Below are positions 41,886 to 50,107 of a stretch of DNA of 64,000 nucleotides, piece by piece. The position numbers and the translations under genes were made by a program. How positions within the stretch are numbered: the stretch's first letter is position 1; each line of letters opens with the position of its first letter. The notes below the pieces were generated by a model, which was given only the letters and a program-made list of their open reading frames with translations, was not told where the DNA came from and ran no database searches. Source of the stretch: Gordonia tangerina (GTDB taxonomy: Bacteria > Actinomycetota > Actinomycetes > Mycobacteriales > Mycobacteriaceae); the NCBI RefSeq assembly GCF_021556435.1, contig NZ_JAKGCU010000008.1, positions 1 to 64,000 on the forward strand, written 5' to 3'.

Positions 41886-43010
41886 CTACGCCGTATCGGT
41901 GTAGTCGGTGAATCCGTATTGTTCGTGCGGCCCGATCGCGGCGAATTCGAACAGCCCATCGCCGCTGACCGCTGCGTCGTCGATCGTTGCGACGAACTGG
42001 GTGAGATGGTCGGTGACACAGAACATCTTCATCGTGGGATCGAGTTCGGACACCTTGAGGTGGAGGTCTTCGACCTTCAGCTCGCCCTGCCACATACCGT
42101 GACGCCAATCCGGTTCCAGGCCATAGCCGGTGCCGAACGCGAGGTGATTGGCCAGCTGGGGCCGACAGGCCACGGTCGTGACCACCCCGGTCGGGCGGGT
42201 GAAGCGGAGGGTGGCGGCGGCGACGTCGCGGGTACCCGGAACGAACGAGATGTCATGGGCCACATGGCCGAGCCACTCGGGTTCGCGATCCGGGTCATCC
42301 CAGACGCGGCGCGCGTCGTCCATCACTCGTTCGCCCGTCTCGGTCTCCTGAACCACGACGACGATCGAGAAGTCGGCGAACCGCATCACCGAGTAGATCC
42401 AGAAGAACGTCCCGGACACGTTCGCGTCGGCCTTCCGGCCGGGTGGCTCTGCCTCGCCCACCGGTCGCACACCCCAGGATCGATCGCGGTTGCCGCGCCA
42501 GTCGGGGCCGGTGACCTCGAACGACTCGCCGTCGACGGTCAATGCCCCGCGCCAGGTGCCCGTCTGCACAAATCGTTGAGTGTCGAAGAACACCCGCTCG
42601 ATCTGCCGCTGAAAATGGCGCGGTTCGAGAACCGCAGGGCCGGCCGCGTCGAAGACGAGGTCGAACGCGAGGTCGCCGTGTCCGCGGTCGAGCGCAACCC
42701 GAAGACGGTGCAGCCCTTCGATGATCTCGATGATGAACGGGCCGATCCGCAGATCGCTACGATCGGCTCCCAGCGCCCGGGATGCGCGCACGACGATGTG
42801 TTCGTCGTGATGACGCACCACTGCGAAACAGTCCGCCACACCGAGATTCGGGTAGACGCCCAGTCCGATGATCAACCACGGCAAATCCGCACTCGGGCCG
42901 TGGCAGTTGAAGTAGTAGCGGTCGTAGAAGTTGCGATCGGAGGTCTGCACATGGCGGATGACCTCGGCGACCTGATGAATGGGGTAGTCGTCCATCGGGG
43001 ACAGCGTCAT
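41886..43010 (-). CDS. conserved hypothetical protein coupled to a phosphotransferase
   Basis: This 374-residue protein has no signal peptide or membrane helix. It contains many Trp and aromatic residues spaced as in a two-barrel, lipocalin-like protein (for example SWGVRPVGEAEPPGRK, then FFWIYSVMRFADFSIVVVVQ, and MWQGELKVEDLHLKV). Such proteins are found in mycobacteria and relatives beside APH-type kinases and acyl-CoA metabolism genes. Start ATG 43010 overlaps the upstream phosphotransferase stop by 4 bp, so the two are one translation unit. I do not assign an activity. A KstR-like operator in front of the unit suggests sterol- or lipid-linked control. Confidence 0.75.
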   Translation of the reverse strand: MTLSPMDDYPIHQVAEVIRHVQTSDRNFYDRYYFNCHGPSADLPWLIIGLGVYPNLGVADCFAVVRHHDEHIVVRASRALGADRSDLRIGPFIIEIIEGLHRLRVALDRGHGDLAFDLVFDAAGPAVLEPRHFQRQIERVFFDTQRFVQTGTWRGALTVDGESFEVTGPDWRGNRDRSWGVRPVGEAEPPGRKADANVSGTFFWIYSVMRFADFSIVVVVQETETGERVMDDARRVWDDPDREPEWLGHVAHDISFVPGTRDVAAATLRFTRPTGVVTTVACRPQLANHLAFGTGYGLEPDWRHGMWQGELKVEDLHLKVSELDPTMKMFCVTDHLTQFVATIDDAAVSGDGLFEFAAIGPHEQYGFTDYTDTA

Positions 43011-44137
43011 CGCACGTTCTCCCAGTATGTTCCGGCGAGCATCGCCTCGAGCGTGGCGCGATGCATGATCATGTCGTCGGTGTCATCGGGTTGTTCGGCC
43101 TGCCCGAAGTGGATGGCGCGGGACTGGATACGAAACATCACGACGGCGTGGATCAGCGCCGCATAGGTCAGATAGAAGTCCAGGTCACGGAGCTCGTGGC
43201 CGCTGACTCGCGTGTACGTCGCCGCGACGTCGTCGCGTGCCAAGAAGTCGGGAAGTCCCGGCATGCCCGCCATCTCGGTGAGGTCCTGGAAGAATCTGTG
43301 CAGGAAGATCAACCAGGCCACGTCGAGTTCCCGAGGGCCGTAGGCCGCCATCTCCCAGTCCAGCACCGCGGTCGGCGTGAAGTCCCGGTAGATGACGTTG
43401 CCGATCCGGGCGTCCCCCCAGGTCAGCACCGGGTCCGATTCGTCGGGCAGATGCGCCATCACCCAATCGAATCCACGCTCGATCAGCGGGGAACCCGCGC
43501 GTCCGGCCGAGGTCCAGGTATAGAACTCGCGCAGCCGGCGAACATGGGCGGCCAGGGGCGTCTCGCCCGGGCCCGGGAGGTCGAGCGACTCCTTGGGGAC
43601 CGGTGCGGAATGGATCATCGCCACAGTGGCGATCGTCGTCTCGGCGAGGGTGCGTCGTTGGTCGTCGTCGGCCTCGGTCAACCATGAGCCGAAGGTGTAG
43701 GGCATCACGTCCGGTGGCACGAGGCCGTCGATCCGGCCCATCACGAAGAACGGCGCGCCCAGTGGCTCCGGGTCGGGTTCGGACCAGTACAGCGGAGGCA
43801 CCGCCGCGCCGGTGGTGGCAGCGACGTGCTCGATGATCCGGAACTGCCGATCGAGATCGTAGGTGGGGAACACGGGATCGCTCTGCGGGAGTGGGGCGAC
43901 GCGTACCACCAGTTCGTGGGCGCTTCCCGACCACTGGGCGTCCAGCACGATCGTCTCGCTGGACATACCGTTGGCCGAGGGGATCTCGAGGCGGGTGATG
44001 GTCGCCGGTCCGCCGACTGTCGCGGGGAGCCAATCGTCGAGGCGGTCACGAAGCCACCCCGGATCGCGGCGGGATGACGTGGGGCGCGCGATCTCGCTGG
44101 GATCGGGCGACTCGATAGAGGGCATCGGTACATCCAT
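43007..44137 (-). CDS. APH/choline-kinase-fold phosphotransferase
   Basis: ATG 44137 gives 376 residues; ATG 44125 is also possible, and no ribosome site decides. The fold of aminoglycoside/choline phosphotransferases is clear: GMSSETIVLDAQW (nucleotide loop), FFVMGRIDGLVP, the catalytic-loop LTWGDARIGNVIYR (HGD-type with Trp-Gly-Asp), and the metal-binding VLDWEMAAYGPRELD. Family members phosphorylate small alcohols or act with acyl-CoA dehydrogenases; antibiotic resistance is not implied. It is the first gene of a two-gene operon and has a TetR/KstR-type site 27 bp upstream of the start. Confidence 0.85.
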   Translation of the reverse strand: MDVPMPSIESPDPSEIARPTSSRRDPGWLRDRLDDWLPATVGGPATITRLEIPSANGMSSETIVLDAQWSGSAHELVVRVAPLPQSDPVFPTYDLDRQFRIIEHVAATTGAAVPPLYWSEPDPEPLGAPFFVMGRIDGLVPPDVMPYTFGSWLTEADDDQRRTLAETTIATVAMIHSAPVPKESLDLPGPGETPLAAHVRRLREFYTWTSAGRAGSPLIERGFDWVMAHLPDESDPVLTWGDARIGNVIYRDFTPTAVLDWEMAAYGPRELDVAWLIFLHRFFQDLTEMAGMPGLPDFLARDDVAATYTRVSGHELRDLDFYLTYAALIHAVVMFRIQSRAIHFGQAEQPDDTDDMIMHRATLEAMLAGTYWENVR

Positions 44138-44163
44138 CGGACGAGGGGGTAGGCGGAGTGAAT

Positions 44164-44177
44164 TAGAACACGTTTCA
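44164..44177. promoter_or_regulatory. KstR-like operator
   Basis: TAGAACACGTTTCA matches the published KstR consensus pattern TNNAACNNGTTNNA at every fixed position. It lies 27 bp upstream of the phosphotransferase start and 129 bp upstream of the divergent mmpL start. KstR is a TetR repressor of cholesterol catabolism in mycobacteria and rhodococci; no kstR gene is in this window. Confidence 0.6.
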
Positions 44178-44305
44178 CTTGAGCGGCGGGGGGGTTCCGC
44201 GTGATCGATACCGCACATGCTTTTTCGTCCGATGGAACGATTGACCCCGTTCGATTAATGCTGATAACTTAACGGCGATAACCAAACGCTCCGGGGGGTA
44301 GTGAT

Positions 44306-46609
44306 ATGGCGAAGACGACGGCGCTGGTCCTACGCGCCCCGCGAGCGGTGCTCGCCGGGGCGGTGCTGTTGCTCGTGCTGGCCGGGCTGTATGGGGCGAC
44401 GGCCGCGCAGCACCTGCTGTCCGGTGGTTACAGCGATCCGACGTCGGCCTCGGCCCGTGCCGACGAGATCCTGGATGACACATTCGGTCGTGGGGGCATG
44501 CAGGTAGTGGTGAAACTCGATGGCCCGCCGGGTATGGACATGTCCACCGACCCGCAGGCGCAACAGGTGGGCAACTCCATCGTCGCCGAGCTCGCCGCCA
44601 AAAATTATGTGCAGCGACCGATCCTGTCGGTCTGGGGCAACCCGGAACTCGCACCGGCGCTCGTCAGTGAGGACTCGTCGTCGACACTCGTGATCGCCAC
44701 GCTGGACGGCGGGGAAGAGGACGCCCCCGCCTACGCCAGTGAGATCGAAGAGCAGCTCACCGGTGACCGGGACGGGATCTCGGTTCGCGTGGGCGGGCAG
44801 GGGCTGGTGTTCAACCAGGTCAACGAACAGACTACGAAGGATCTGGCGATAGCCGAGGGGATTGCCATCCCGATCAGCTTCCTGGTGCTGATCGTGGTGT
44901 TCGGCGGTCTGGTCGCCGCAGCCCTGCCGGTGGTCATCGGAATCGTCGCCATCGTCGGGACCTTCGCGTTGCTGCGTGTCATCGCCGAACTCACCGATGT
45001 GTCGATCTTCGCGCTCAACCTCACGACGGCACTCGGCCTGGCCCTGGCCATCGACTACACCTTGCTCCTCGTGACCCGCTATCGCGAGGAGGTCACGCGG
45101 GGGTCGGATCGCCCGGCCGCAATCGTGACGACGATGGCGACAGCGGGACGGACCGTGGCCTTTTCGGCGGTGACCGTTGCGCTGGCGCTCGTCGCGCTCG
45201 CGATCTTCCCGATGTACTTCCTGCGCTCGTTCGCCTATGCCGGCGTCGGTGTCGTGGTGGTCGCTGCGGCCGCCGCGCTCATCCTCACCCCAGCACTGCT
45301 GATGGTGCTCGGTCCGCGGGTGGATGCCCTCGATGTGCGGCGACCGGTTCGGCGGTTGTTCGGCCGCGCGGCACCGACACCGCAGCCGATCGAACAGACC
45401 CGCTGGTATCGGATGGTGCAGTTCGTGCTGCGCCACGCACTACCGGTCGCGCTCGTGGTGACGGCGATCTTGCTCGTCCTGGGAGCGCCGTTCCTGGGTA
45501 TCCGGTTCGGGTTCCCTGACGATCGCGTCCTGCCCCCCTCGGCGTCGGCGCATGTGATCGCGCAGGAGGTCCGCGACGATTTCGCCCAGGATCTGTCGTC
45601 GACGGTGACGATCGTGGCCTCGGGTGTCGGGGATTCGCACTCGCTGTCTGGGTATGCCGGTGAGCTGTCCCAGGTGTCCGGCGTCGACTCGGTGACCACC
45701 CCGACAGGCACTTTCGTCGACGGACAGGCCGTGGGGCCGGGCTCGACCGGCGACCAGCGCGGTGACGTGTCGATCGTCTCGGTGGCGTCGAGCGCCGAAC
45801 CGATGCGTGAAGACGGACGAGATCAGCTCGACGCGTTGCGGGCCGTCGAGTCACCGGATGGCGTGGAGGTGCTGTTCACCGGCCTCGCTGCGACGAACGC
45901 CGACACGGTCGACTCGATCTACGCGCATCTGCCATGGGTGCTCGGCTCTATCGCGGTGGCCACATTCGTGCTGTTGTTCCTGTTCACCGGCAGCGTCGTG
46001 CTGCCGCTGAAGGCGCTGGTGCTCAACATCTTGTCGCTCTCGGCGACGTTCGGTGCGATGGTCTGGTTCTTCCAGGACGGACATGCCGCCGGCCTGGGTA
46101 CCACGGCGACCGGCTATCTGGTCGCGACGATGCCGGTCCTGATGTTCTGTATCGCCTTCGGCCTGTCGATGGACTACGAGGTGTTCCTGCTCGGGCGCAT
46201 CCGTGAGGAGTGGCTCGCCTCGCAGCGCACACGGGCCGACAGCGATCACGCCGTGGCGGTGGGACTGGCCCGCACGGGCCGGGTGGTCACCGCGGCGGCG
46301 CTACTGATGAGCATCGTGTTCGCCGGGATCGCGGCATCCGAGGTGTCGTTCATGCGTATGTTCGGGGTGGGACTGACTCTCGCGGTCCTCATGGATGCCA
46401 CCATCATCCGGATGCTGTTGGTGCCGGCGTTCATGCGGCTGGCCGGCCGGGCGAACTGGTGGGCACCGGGGCCGCTACGACAGCTGCACGACAGGATCGG
46501 GTTGTCGGAGGGACCCGGGCCGGACGCGCCGGTCGCACGCCGACCATCGACACAGGAGCACAGTGCAGAGCATTCCGAAGAGGAGCAGATCACCCCGCGG
46601 ATCGGGTGA
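44306..46609 (+). CDS. MmpL/RND-family lipid exporter
   Basis: This 767-residue membrane pump has TM1 near 9-32, a periplasmic loop to ~175, five helices to ~335, a second periplasmic loop (~395-545) and five more helices to ~715. Proton-relay Asp-Tyr pairs are visible in AIDYTLLLVTRYREE (TM4) and LSMDYEVFLLGRIREEW (TM10), as in MmpL3-type pumps. The protein is compact compared with the ~950-residue mycobacterial MmpLs and lacks their long C-terminal tail. The start ATG 44306 has GGGGGT upstream. It is followed by, and overlaps, a tetR gene that may control it. The cargo is probably an envelope lipid but is not defined. Confidence 0.92.
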   Translation: MAKTTALVLRAPRAVLAGAVLLLVLAGLYGATAAQHLLSGGYSDPTSASARADEILDDTFGRGGMQVVVKLDGPPGMDMSTDPQAQQVGNSIVAELAAKNYVQRPILSVWGNPELAPALVSEDSSSTLVIATLDGGEEDAPAYASEIEEQLTGDRDGISVRVGGQGLVFNQVNEQTTKDLAIAEGIAIPISFLVLIVVFGGLVAAALPVVIGIVAIVGTFALLRVIAELTDVSIFALNLTTALGLALAIDYTLLLVTRYREEVTRGSDRPAAIVTTMATAGRTVAFSAVTVALALVALAIFPMYFLRSFAYAGVGVVVVAAAAALILTPALLMVLGPRVDALDVRRPVRRLFGRAAPTPQPIEQTRWYRMVQFVLRHALPVALVVTAILLVLGAPFLGIRFGFPDDRVLPPSASAHVIAQEVRDDFAQDLSSTVTIVASGVGDSHSLSGYAGELSQVSGVDSVTTPTGTFVDGQAVGPGSTGDQRGDVSIVSVASSAEPMREDGRDQLDALRAVESPDGVEVLFTGLAATNADTVDSIYAHLPWVLGSIAVATFVLLFLFTGSVVLPLKALVLNILSLSATFGAMVWFFQDGHAAGLGTTATGYLVATMPVLMFCIAFGLSMDYEVFLLGRIREEWLASQRTRADSDHAVAVGLARTGRVVTAAALLMSIVFAGIAASEVSFMRMFGVGLTLAVLMDATIIRMLLVPAFMRLAGRANWWAPGPLRQLHDRIGLSEGPGPDAPVARRPSTQEHSAEHSEEEQITPRIG

Positions 46610-47249
46610 ACTGCTCGCCGAGGAGATCATCTCCTCGGCAACCGAGTTGCTGGTCGAGCATGGGGATGACGCAGCGGTGTCGATCCGCGCCGTTGCCTCG
46701 CGCGTCGGTGTGACACCGCCGTCGATCTATCTGCATTTCGCCGACAAGGACGCGTTGCTCGACGCGGTGTGTGCCCGCTACTTCGAGCAACTCGACGGCG
46801 AGTTCGCAGCGGTCGCCGCTGGGCTCGATGATCCGCTCGAACGCGCACTGCAACTGGGCATGGCGTACGTGCGGTTCGCGATGTCGACCCCGGTGCTCTA
46901 CCGGATTGCGTTCCGGCAGTCGGAGCCCGGGTTGTCGAAGGTCGACGAGGTGCTCTCCGCGTCGGCTTTCACCCGCATCGCGGCGACGGTCGGTGAGCTC
47001 GCTGACGAGGGCTTCTTTCCGGAATCCGACGTCGGCGAGGTGGTGCTCGAGCTGTGGGCCGCGGCGCACGGTGTCGCGTCGCTGATGTTGGCAAAACCAG
47101 AGCTGTCCTGGGGCCCCGATCTCCGCCTGGCCGAGACGTTGCTGCGCTCGGTGTGTCTGGGGCGGACCACCCTGGGCATGCTCGGCCTGGACCTCCGGTG
47201 CGACGAAGCGCGCAGCTGGTTGGGTGCGTTGCGGCGTGTGCAGCCCTGA
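46563..47249 (+). CDS. TetR-family regulator overlapping mmpL
   Basis: The GTG at 46563 is supported by AGGAG (46556-46560) five bases upstream, so the gene begins 47 bp inside the 3' end of mmpL in another frame. The 228-residue product has the TetR helix-turn-helix (VSIRAVASRVGVTPPSIYLHF, ADKDALLDAVCARYF) and the C-terminal domain of the TetR_C_13/WHG type (AMSTPVLYRIAFRQ, ELWAAAHGVASLML). Co-transcription and the overlap imply that it is the local regulator of the mmpL unit, perhaps by autoregulation. Confidence 0.9.
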   Translation: MQSIPKRSRSPRGSGELLAEEIISSATELLVEHGDDAAVSIRAVASRVGVTPPSIYLHFADKDALLDAVCARYFEQLDGEFAAVAAGLDDPLERALQLGMAYVRFAMSTPVLYRIAFRQSEPGLSKVDEVLSASAFTRIAATVGELADEGFFPESDVGEVVLELWAAAHGVASLMLAKPELSWGPDLRLAETLLRSVCLGRTTLGMLGLDLRCDEARSWLGALRRVQP

Positions 47250-47379
47250 CCGGGCGCCCGCGGGGAGCAGCGAGAGACGGTCCGGGTCAAGAGAAGGTAA
47301 AGTCGGAACCTGACGGCAGCTGTACACGTTGTCACTGCAGACGTCACCACAGACCAATCGAGCACGAAGGAGCACGTAG

Positions 47380-48237
47380 GTGCGAAAGAGCAGCAACCCG
47401 GTTATGCGCGGCGTGGTCCGCGATAACCAGACCGGCCCCGCCGGGTTCGGCGCCGGGACGGCCGCCGCCGGTCAGGGTGCCATGTGGAATCAGTACGGGC
47501 AGCAAGCCGACCCGTACACGCAGCAGGCGCCGTCGGTCAGCCGCCAGCTGACCATCGACGATGTGGTCACCAAGACCGCAATGACTCTGGGGGTGCTGAC
47601 GATCTCCGCGATCGTCTCGTACTTCCTGGTGAACTCCAACGAAGCGCTCGCCACGCCGCTGATGCTCGTCGGCGCGCTCGGCGGCCTCGCCCTGGTCCTC
47701 GTCGCGACCTTCGGCCGGAAGCAGGACAACCCGGCGATCGTGCTCGGTTACGCACTGCTCGAGGGTCTGTTCGTCGGTTCCATCTCGTTTGTGTTCGCGA
47801 ATTGGATGGTGTCCGGTGACACGTCGGCCGGAGCACTGATCGGGCAGGCCGTGCTCGGCACGTTTGGTGTGTTCTTCGGGATGCTGCTGGTGTACAAGGT
47901 CGGCGCCATCCGCGTCACCCCGCGCTTTACCCGCATGCTCTTCGCGGGCATGATCGGCGTCATCGTCCTGATGCTGGGCAACCTCGTGATCGGCTTCTTC
48001 AACGGCGGCGAGGGGTTCGGCCTGCGTGACGGCGGCCCGCTGGCGATCATCTTCTCGCTGGTGTGCATCGCCCTGGCGGCCTTCAGCTTCCTGCTCGACT
48101 TCGACGCCGCCGACCGGCTGATCCGGGCCGGCGCACCGGAGCGCGCCGCCTGGGGCGTCGCACTCGGCCTGACGGTCACCTTGGTCTGGCTCTACGTCGA
48201 GATCCTGCGTCTGCTGAGCTACTTCAACTCCGAGTAG
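47380..48237 (+). CDS. Bax inhibitor-1/YccA-family membrane protein
   Basis: This 285-residue protein has a ~55-residue Gly/Gln-rich cytoplasmic head and seven membrane helices (from about residue 65 to 280). The C-terminal LDFDAADRLIRAGAPERAAW with conserved acidic pair is typical of actinobacterial BI-1/YetJ-type proteins, which leak or sense calcium and protons. Start GTG 47380 with AAGGAG seven bases upstream. It is a single-gene unit followed by a perfect terminator hairpin. Confidence 0.92.
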   Translation: MRKSSNPVMRGVVRDNQTGPAGFGAGTAAAGQGAMWNQYGQQADPYTQQAPSVSRQLTIDDVVTKTAMTLGVLTISAIVSYFLVNSNEALATPLMLVGALGGLALVLVATFGRKQDNPAIVLGYALLEGLFVGSISFVFANWMVSGDTSAGALIGQAVLGTFGVFFGMLLVYKVGAIRVTPRFTRMLFAGMIGVIVLMLGNLVIGFFNGGEGFGLRDGGPLAIIFSLVCIALAAFSFLLDFDAADRLIRAGAPERAAWGVALGLTVTLVWLYVEILRLLSYFNSE

Positions 48238-48256
48238 GTCCGACCCGACCCTGCAC

Positions 48257-48291
48257 AGCCGGGCCCCGCACTGTTGGTGCGGGGCCCGGCT
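48257..48291. terminator. perfect 14-bp hairpin after the BI-1 gene
   Basis: AGCCGGGCCCCGCA (48257-48270) and TGCGGGGCCCGGCT (48278-48291) pair perfectly around a 7-nt loop. There is no U-tract, as is usual in actinobacteria. Confidence 0.88.
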
Positions 48292-48501
48292 GCGTGTCCG
48301 GCTCGGCGGCCGTATGGGAAACAGCGGGTCGCGCGCCACCACCGAGGTCAGCCCGGCGACCCGAGGCACGCAAAATGTTCTCGCATCACATCGTGTGGTC
48401 TTGGTAGCGTTCGCTCTCATGTGCTGAGCAGTCACCGGTCGGCGATGAATCGCGCCGGCCACATCGGTCAACACTTCATGCCGCACGAAAGGACCTCATC
48501 G

Positions 48502-49998
48502 GTGACTGCTGCTCACCCTCTACCCACACGTCGCGCCGACGCGCTCTCCCGACCCGACCTGTTGCTGATCACTGTTCTGCTGGTCGCGACATTCGTGGTC
48601 ATCCTCAACGAGACCGTCATGACCATCGCCATCCCGGTGCTGCAGCGCGACCTCGACGTCCCGCCCAGCGTGGGTCAGTGGCTGACGACGGCGTTCATGC
48701 TGACCATGGCGGTGGTCATCCCGCTGACCGGGTTCCTCATCCAGCGCGTGGGAGCGCGCACCCTGTTCATCGTCGCGATGTCTGCGTTCAGCATCGGGAC
48801 GGTGGTGGCCGGTCTCGCCCCGGGTTTCGAGATCCTGCTGGTGGCCAGGGTCATTCAGGCGGTGGGTACCGCGATCATGCTGCCGCTGTTGATGACCACC
48901 GTCATGACCGTGGTGCCCGAACATCGGCGTGGCGTGATGATGGGCAACATCTCCGTGGTCATCGCGGTGGCGCCGGCGCTGGGGCCGACGGTGTCGGGCT
49001 TCATCCTGGATCATTTCGGTTGGCGGTGGATCTTCGGTTTCGTCGCGCCGATCGCAGTGCTCGCGTTGATCGTCGGGGCGGTGTTGGTCCGCCCGGTTGG
49101 GGAGCGGGTGGCCGCGCCCATCGACTACCTGTCGATCCCGTTGGCCGTGTTCGGTTTCGGTGGTCTCGTCTACGGCCTGGCCGGGGTCGGTGAGTCGGCC
49201 GAGGCCGATGCCGCCGTGCCGGTGTGGATTCCGTTCACCGTCGGCGTCGTGGCGCTGACCGCGTTCCTCACCCGGCAGCTGGTGCTGCAGCGCAGTGATC
49301 GCGCTTTGCTGGATCTGCGCGTTTTCGGTTCCGCACAGTTCTCGTTGGCCATGGGCGCGATGGTGGTCGCGATGGCCACGATGCTGGGCACCTTCATCGT
49401 CGTCCCGTACTTCGCGCAGACGGTGCTGGGTCTGGACCCGCTGACCACCGGGCTGCTGACGCTGCCGGGCGGCCTGATCATGGGCTTGGCCGGACCATTG
49501 GTCGGTCGCATCTACGACGCGAAGGGTCCACGCGTGCTGGCGATCCCCGGCACCATGACGGTGAGCGCGGGTGTGTGGTTGCTCGTCGGCGTGAACCCCT
49601 CGACATCGCCGTGGCTGTTGATGAGTGCCAACGCGCTGCTGTGCCTCGGGCTTGCCGCCACGTTCACGCCGTTGATGACGCTGGGGCTCGGGTCGGTGGA
49701 GCCGCGGTTGTATTCACACGGCTCTGCCGTCCTGGGCACCTTTCAGCAGGTTGCCGGCGCAGCGGGCACCGCCTTGTTCATCACGGTGATGACGGTGGTG
49801 GCCACCGCGGATCAGGATGCCGGAATCGTCGAGGCCGAAGCGATCAGCCACGGTGTGCAGCGCGTGTTCACGGTCGCCGGGGTGCTCAGCTTCGTACTGA
49901 TCGCGATCGTTTGTTTCGTGCGGAAGCCGCACGCGGTGGACGAGCCGGAATCCCACGCGACCGCGGATCTACCCGAATCGGTGGCCGTCGACCGCTGA
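48502..49998 (+). CDS. DHA2/EmrB-type MFS drug exporter
   Basis: GTG 48502 with AAAGGA at proper spacing gives 498 residues; ATG 48478 would add eight. Fourteen membrane helices are predicted. Motif C-like ISVVIAVAPALGPTVSGFIL marks it as an antiporter, and VVILNETVMTIAIPVLQRDL near TM1 and the WLTTAFMLTMAVVIPLTGFL stretch are typical of the DHA2 (14-TM) family. It should export hydrophobic drugs or metabolites with proton counterflow. It is followed by a hairpin shared with the convergent thiolase. Confidence 0.92.
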   Translation: MTAAHPLPTRRADALSRPDLLLITVLLVATFVVILNETVMTIAIPVLQRDLDVPPSVGQWLTTAFMLTMAVVIPLTGFLIQRVGARTLFIVAMSAFSIGTVVAGLAPGFEILLVARVIQAVGTAIMLPLLMTTVMTVVPEHRRGVMMGNISVVIAVAPALGPTVSGFILDHFGWRWIFGFVAPIAVLALIVGAVLVRPVGERVAAPIDYLSIPLAVFGFGGLVYGLAGVGESAEADAAVPVWIPFTVGVVALTAFLTRQLVLQRSDRALLDLRVFGSAQFSLAMGAMVVAMATMLGTFIVVPYFAQTVLGLDPLTTGLLTLPGGLIMGLAGPLVGRIYDAKGPRVLAIPGTMTVSAGVWLLVGVNPSTSPWLLMSANALLCLGLAATFTPLMTLGLGSVEPRLYSHGSAVLGTFQQVAGAAGTALFITVMTVVATADQDAGIVEAEAISHGVQRVFTVAGVLSFVLIAIVCFVRKPHAVDEPESHATADLPESVAVDR

Positions 49999-50028
49999 CC
50001 CGCGGTTTCTCTCTCCCCCCGGGTATGA

Positions 50029-50060
50029 CCGAGCCCTCCACAAACGCGTGGAGGGCTCGG
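50029..50060. terminator. bidirectional hairpin terminator
   Basis: CCGAGCCCTCCA (50029-50040) pairs perfectly with TGGAGGGCTCGG (50049-50060) around an 8-nt loop, between the convergent stops of the MFS and thiolase genes. Confidence 0.88.
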
Positions 50061-50107
50061 CCACTTCTGGGGTAAAAACCGTCAGCGGTGGGCTTGTGGC
50101 CGCTCGC

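Noticed and set aside
43007-44137. An aminoglycoside-resistance gene
   Set aside because: The fold is shared, but the sequence fits the metabolic APH/choline-kinase group next to lipid-type genes, so resistance is not supported.
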